A stretch of DNA of 16,420 nt from contig JBJKOY010000016.1 in assembly GCA_046706945.1 (NCBI GenBank), forward strand, positions 1-16,420, in the 5' to 3' direction. The stretch comes from FEN-1297 sp046706945. GTDB lineage: Bacteria > Bacteroidota > Ignavibacteria > Ignavibacteriales > Ignavibacteriaceae. Both the position numbers and the translations under genes were made by a program. Every line of letters begins with the position of its first letter. Position 1 is the stretch's first letter. A model generated the notes under the pieces. The model worked only from the letters and a program-made list of their open reading frames with translations. It searched no databases and was not told the DNA's origin. Below, in pieces: positions 13,182 to 16,420 of this stretch.

Positions 13182-15314
13182 ATGAAAACTAAAACGGGAT
13201 TCCTCCTGATCCCATTTTTATTCCTTTGGCTTGCCGGATGCAGTTCAAATCCGAATGACGACGCGCCGAAGACAAAAAAAGACAACGTTGTAAACGATTA
13301 TTTCGGTACAAATGTAGCAGACCCCTACAGATGGCTGGAGAACGGCTCCTCTCCCGAAGTTAAAAGTTGGATCGAGGCGCAAAATAAATTTACCGATAAA
13401 ATATTGTCCTCGTTCCCGGAAGAGAAATCCATGGCCAATAGGATAAGAACTTTATCGACAACATCCGAAGAACAATTTGCCCCCGACCTGGTCAACGGCA
13501 AATTATTCTTCATGCAGTTTACCCCTCCCCAGGCACAGCCGGTAGTGGCATACAAGGACTGGCCGGACGGAAAGGTTAATATATTAATCGATCCGAATAA
13601 GAACGGCGAGCATACCGCCGTAACCGGTTTCTGGCCTTCGCCCCTCGGGAATTACCTGGCTTACGGTACGGCAGAAGGCGGCAACGAAGCGACTACGATT
13701 CATATTTTAAACGTGAAGACGGGAAAAAATTTGAACGATGAGCTGACCGATGCCGGCGGCGGAGCCACTCCCGCGGGCATGGTTTGGGATTCCGACGATA
13801 GAGGACTTACCTATGTCCGTTTGCCTTTGACCGGAACCGTGCCTGACTCCGAATCGCAATTTTACGCCGCGCTTTATCATCATGTACTCGGGCAGCCGAT
13901 GAAAGACGATAAACTGGTTTTCGGTAAAGATTTATCCAAAGTTGCCGAGTATACCTTCATTGCTTCCGAAAACGCGAGACATGCCGCAATGTTTGTTCAT
14001 TTCGGGGACGGAAATCCCGATTTCGTCTATATAAGAAGAGGGAACGAAAAATGGGATCGCGTTTTGGATACCGCTGCCAATGTAAGAGTTGCCTCGGAGG
14101 TTAACCCGAGCGCAACCTGGCAGGGCGATAACTTATTGGTTGTTTCCTACGAGAATGCGCCGCTGGGAAAACTGCTTTCCATATCGCCCGACGGCAGGTC
14201 TACGGAACTTGTAAAACAAAGCGACTGGGCTTACAACGGCGTCGCGCCGGTAAGGGACGGGTTTTTAATTTCCGAGGTACACGGTCCCGACTGGAAAATA
14301 GTCCAGTTCGACAGGGCGGGAAAGACCGTCCGAACAATCAATCTGCCTAAAAGCGGGATAGGTATAGGGACAATTGCTTCTTCTTCAGGTTCGGAGCAAG
14401 CTCTGATTACTTATTCCGGGTGGACAACTCCCGAGACATGGGTACAATACGATTCCCGGAACGGCGATCTTAAAAGAATATTCCAGGTTAAACCAGCGGC
14501 CGATTATTCCATCGTAAAATTTCACGAGACCGAAGCAACTTCGAAAGACGGTACAAAAATTCCCGTGACAATTCTTAACCTTGAGGGAATTACTCCCAAC
14601 GGCAAGCGGCCGACTATTGTATACGGTTACGGCGGTTACGGCATTACTACGAAGCCGCATTTTATCGGGCCTTATCTTGCCTGGCTTGAAAACGGCGGCG
14701 TCCTTGCATATGCAAATATCCGCGGCGGAGGGGAATTCGGTGAAGGCTGGCATGAAGACGGAATGCTCGGAAAAAAACAAAACGTATTCGACGATATGTA
14801 CGCAGCCGCGGAATTAATGGTAAAAGATAACTGGACGGATGCGCATCATCTCGGAATACTCGGCGGTTCGAACGGCGGTTTGTTAATGGGCGCGGAGCTG
14901 ACACAGCATCCGGAAGCTTTCAAGGCAGTTGTAAGTTTCGTAGGAATTTACGATATGCTGCGGGCAGAATTGTTTCCCAACGGGCAGTACAACATAAGCG
15001 AATACGGTACTTCTACCAAGGAACCGGATTTTAAATGGCTGTATGCTTATTCTCCGTATTATAACATAAAGCCGAATACCGCTTACCCGGCTACCTTGCT
15101 GGAAACCGCGGTTAACGATGCCCGGGTCGCTCCGTGGCAGTCGAGGAAATTTGCCGCTGCGCTTCAGGCTGCGAATACATCCGACAATCCCATTTTGCTT
15201 CTTACAAGGATGAACGAAGGGCACGGCGTAACCGCCTCCTTCAGCCAGAGAATGGGGAACACTACTGCAGCATTGGCATTCTTCGCTCACGAATTGGGCT
15301 TGAATATGAAATAG
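13182..15314 (+). CDS. Lipid-anchored prolyl oligopeptidase, family S9A
   Basis: A 710-residue serine peptidase cutting after proline in short peptides. The lipoprotein signal ends in LAGC with lipidated C20, so it is membrane-bound in the envelope. The N-terminal motif DPYRWLEN (47-54) and a seven-bladed propeller (about 90-440) precede the alpha/beta-hydrolase domain. The catalytic triad is S563 in GILGGSNGGLL, D646 in VNDARVAPW and H681 in NEGHGV. YGYGGYG and NIRGGGEFGEGWH are further S9A hallmarks. Two ATGs are possible: the one at 13176 touches the Shine-Dalgarno AGGAG (13171-13175), whereas 13182 is 6 bases away and gives the better signal peptide, so 13182 is taken. The gene is single and ends in a strong terminator. 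A role in peptide nutrition is inferred. Confidence 0.95.
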   Translation: MKTKTGFLLIPFLFLWLAGCSSNPNDDAPKTKKDNVVNDYFGTNVADPYRWLENGSSPEVKSWIEAQNKFTDKILSSFPEEKSMANRIRTLSTTSEEQFAPDLVNGKLFFMQFTPPQAQPVVAYKDWPDGKVNILIDPNKNGEHTAVTGFWPSPLGNYLAYGTAEGGNEATTIHILNVKTGKNLNDELTDAGGGATPAGMVWDSDDRGLTYVRLPLTGTVPDSESQFYAALYHHVLGQPMKDDKLVFGKDLSKVAEYTFIASENARHAAMFVHFGDGNPDFVYIRRGNEKWDRVLDTAANVRVASEVNPSATWQGDNLLVVSYENAPLGKLLSISPDGRSTELVKQSDWAYNGVAPVRDGFLISEVHGPDWKIVQFDRAGKTVRTINLPKSGIGIGTIASSSGSEQALITYSGWTTPETWVQYDSRNGDLKRIFQVKPAADYSIVKFHETEATSKDGTKIPVTILNLEGITPNGKRPTIVYGYGGYGITTKPHFIGPYLAWLENGGVLAYANIRGGGEFGEGWHEDGMLGKKQNVFDDMYAAAELMVKDNWTDAHHLGILGGSNGGLLMGAELTQHPEAFKAVVSFVGIYDMLRAELFPNGQYNISEYGTSTKEPDFKWLYAYSPYYNIKPNTAYPATLLETAVNDARVAPWQSRKFAAALQAANTSDNPILLLTRMNEGHGVTASFSQRMGNTTAALAFFAHELGLNMK

Positions 15315-15350
15315 TATAGCGGCTTGTATTTCTTTCGTTCCGATTATTAG

Positions 15351-15394
15351 TTTGCGGCCGGTGAAATTTTATTCTCCGGCCGTAAATTTTTTTT
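15351..15394 (+). terminator. Intrinsic terminator of the S9A gene
   Basis: CGGCCGG (15355-15361) pairs with CCGGCCG (15376-15382), extended outward by a G-U and three T-A pairs, with a 14-nt loop and a run of eight or more T directly after (from 15387). It lies about 37 bases after the S9A stop. Confidence 0.93.
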
Positions 15395-15461
15395 CTTTCC
15401 CTGGATTTTCCTTAACTTCATCATTCCGTCTTTTTCATCTAATAAATCTGTTATAAAAATC

Positions 15462-15498
15462 TATTCATATCAACTTCGCTTATCGGTTGATATGAATA
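15462..15498. repeat. 13-bp perfect inverted repeat upstream of the GH5 gene
   Basis: TATTCATATCAAC (15462-15474) and its exact complement GTTGATATGAATA (15486-15498) flank an 11-base spacer. No T-run follows, and the preceding terminator already serves the S9A gene, so a protein-binding operator or RNA hairpin in the glycanase upstream region is more likely than a terminator. There is no adjacent transposase or target duplication to suggest an IS remnant. Confidence 0.75.
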
Positions 15499-15591
15499 AT
15501 ATGATTTTATGATGATCTGAAATTGCGTAATATAAATTTGTCCGTGCAATGTTGACTTTAACTGTAGGACTATTTAATTTCACAATGTTAG

Positions 15592-15606
15592 GTGTAACTA
15601 TTACAC
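15592..15606. promoter_or_regulatory. 15-base operator-like dyad
   Basis: GTGTAA (15592-15597) and TTACAC (15601-15606) are perfect complements around a CTA centre. The site is about 35-40 bases downstream of a TTGACT box and about 215 bases before the GH5 start. It has the size and symmetry of a dimeric repressor site, but no regulator gene is next to it. Confidence 0.35.
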
Positions 15607-15821
15607 TATTCCTTTGGAATGAAAAAATCAAAATATCCCTTGTTTGTAGCCTTCCTTATATTTATATACGGAGTATAAAATATGAAGTTAGCGAACAACC
15701 GGATAAAAAGACGGCAGAGGAGATTTTGCGGGGAAACCGATAAAGATTGCTAAATTATTGCGGGAATATATTACCGTACAGACAAATCCCTGAAACATTG
15801 CTGAAAAATTAGGAAGACAAC

Positions 15822-16420
15822 ATGATAAAATTTTTATTCATATTGATGTTGGTCCCGGCAGTATGCATTGCTGAGGCGGCAATAAAACCTGGGAATTCAA
15901 ATCAATATGTAAAAACAACGGCTCCGGCAAATAATAAATATGTTGAAACACAAGCGGATAGTATCTCACCGGATCATTCCGGAATTAGTTACCTGAACTC
16001 GGCGGATTTTTCCAAAGGGATGTCGCCGGGGTGGAATGCGGGCAACTCGCTGGACGCTATAGGCGGTGAGACGAACTGGGGAAATCCTAAAATTACCCAA
16101 AAGCTTATTGATTCCGTAAAAGCGGCTGGGTTTAAATCGGTCCGCATACCGGTTGCATGGAGCAGGTTCACTGACACGGCTTCTTATACTATCGATACTA
16201 CCTGGTTGAACCGGGTAGAACAAGTTGTAAACTATGTTTTGAACGATAGCATGTACGCAATTATTAATGAACATTGGGACGGCGGCTGGCAGCAGCCGAC
16301 TTATGCTGATTCGGCCTATGTAAATAATCGTTTGGCCGCTATGTGGAAGCAAATAGCAATTCATTTCCGCAACTACGGCGATCACCTGTTATTCGCAGGC
16401 TTGAACGAAGTGATGGTAAC
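15822..16420 (+). CDS. Secreted GH5 endoglucanase-like glycoside hydrolase (partial, runs off right edge)
   Basis: The first 199 residues of a secreted family-5 glycoside hydrolase that cuts beta-1,4 glycans such as cellulose or mannan. A signal peptide (about 1-18, ending in IAEA or nearby) is followed by a short polar linker to about 55. The GH5 barrel then begins: GMSPGWNAGNSLDAIGGETNWGNP (66-89), GFKSVRIPVAW (103-113), INEHWDGGW (148-156) and the acid/base Glu E196 in FAGLNEVMV. The nucleophile Glu, any binding module or C-terminal sorting tag lies outside the window. The ATG at 15822 has AGGAAG (15811-15816) 5 bases before it and gives the signal peptide. The pattern resembles the GH5_4 or GH5_2-like endoglucanases; exact subfamily is not settled. 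Confidence 0.9.
   Translation, partial: MIKFLFILMLVPAVCIAEAAIKPGNSNQYVKTTAPANNKYVETQADSISPDHSGISYLNSADFSKGMSPGWNAGNSLDAIGGETNWGNPKITQKLIDSVKAAGFKSVRIPVAWSRFTDTASYTIDTTWLNRVEQVVNYVLNDSMYAIINEHWDGGWQQPTYADSAYVNNRLAAMWKQIAIHFRNYGDHLLFAGLNEVMV

Larger units (their letters stand above)
15315..15821. other. Non-coding region between the S9A peptidase and the GH5 glycanase
   Basis: About 500 bases without a supported gene. It holds the peptidase terminator (15351-15394), a 13-bp inverted repeat (15462-15498), a TTGACT box at 15552-15557 with a TTTAAT-like box about 16 bases on, a 15-base perfect dyad GTGTAA-CTA-TTACAC (15592-15606), and a possible very short basic reading frame at 15682-15753. A 64-codon hydrophobic frame at 15549-15743 has no ribosome site and looks like chance. 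The glycanase promoter and operators should be here. Confidence 0.6.

Noticed and set aside
15462..15498. Insertion-sequence end or attachment site
   Set aside because: No transposase, integrase, tRNA or target duplication is nearby; the repeat is better explained as an operator or hairpin.
15549..15743. 64-codon hydrophobic plus-strand frame
   Set aside because: No Shine-Dalgarno, AT-rich, covers the operator-like dyad, and the next gene has its own clear start.
15966..16385. 139-codon minus-strand frame within the GH5 region
   Set aside because: It is the antisense shadow of a frame with signal peptide and GH5 catalytic motifs.

Overview
The window reads like chromosomal DNA of a Gram-negative member of the Bacteroidota/Chlorobi/Ignavibacteria (FCB) group. 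Pointers are a TonB-dependent cobalamin receptor with its ExbB/ExbD/TonB motor, several lipoproteins, many starts without a Shine-Dalgarno, a Bacteroidota-type DUF6580 membrane protein and a secreted GH5 glycanase. Rank below phylum cannot be fixed from sequence alone; an Ignavibacteria-like polysaccharide degrader is my best guess. No rRNA, tRNA, IS element, prophage or CRISPR array was seen.

Layout. (1) 1-2177, minus: two-component pair, a membrane histidine kinase (HAMP-PAS-HisKA-HATPase) overlapping a response regulator that runs off the left edge. (2) 2387-2956, minus: isochorismatase-like cysteine hydrolase. (3) 3069-5724: a stand-alone C39-like cysteine peptidase (minus) divergent from a D-Ala-D-Ala-ligase-like ATP-grasp enzyme and a DedA membrane protein (plus). 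(4) 5728-7882, minus: tonB, exbD, exbB and a small membrane protein, with a second unknown membrane protein at 7960-8349. (5) 8417-9214, minus: HAD-IIA phosphatase of the LHPP/HDHD2 type. (6) 9500-9985, plus: small lipoprotein ending in a two-way terminator. (7) 10043-12977, minus: promoter, cobalamin riboswitch, BtuB-type receptor, then DUF6580 protein. (8) 13182-15314, plus: lipid-anchored S9A prolyl oligopeptidase with a strong terminator. (9) 15822 to the right edge: 5' part of a secreted GH5 glycanase, preceded by about 500 bases of non-coding DNA containing two clear dyads.

How parts fit. The riboswitch-controlled receptor at 10715-12646 would bring corrinoids across the outer membrane using energy from ExbB/ExbD/TonB encoded about 3 kb away; the DUF6580 protein, immediately downstream of the receptor, is a candidate inner-membrane step. 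The C39-like peptidase plus ATP-grasp ligase pair is the least understood unit: one enzyme class cuts peptide bonds and the other makes carboxylate-amine bonds, so they may act on one common peptide substrate. The S9A peptidase and GH5 enzyme suggest growth on extracellular polymers.
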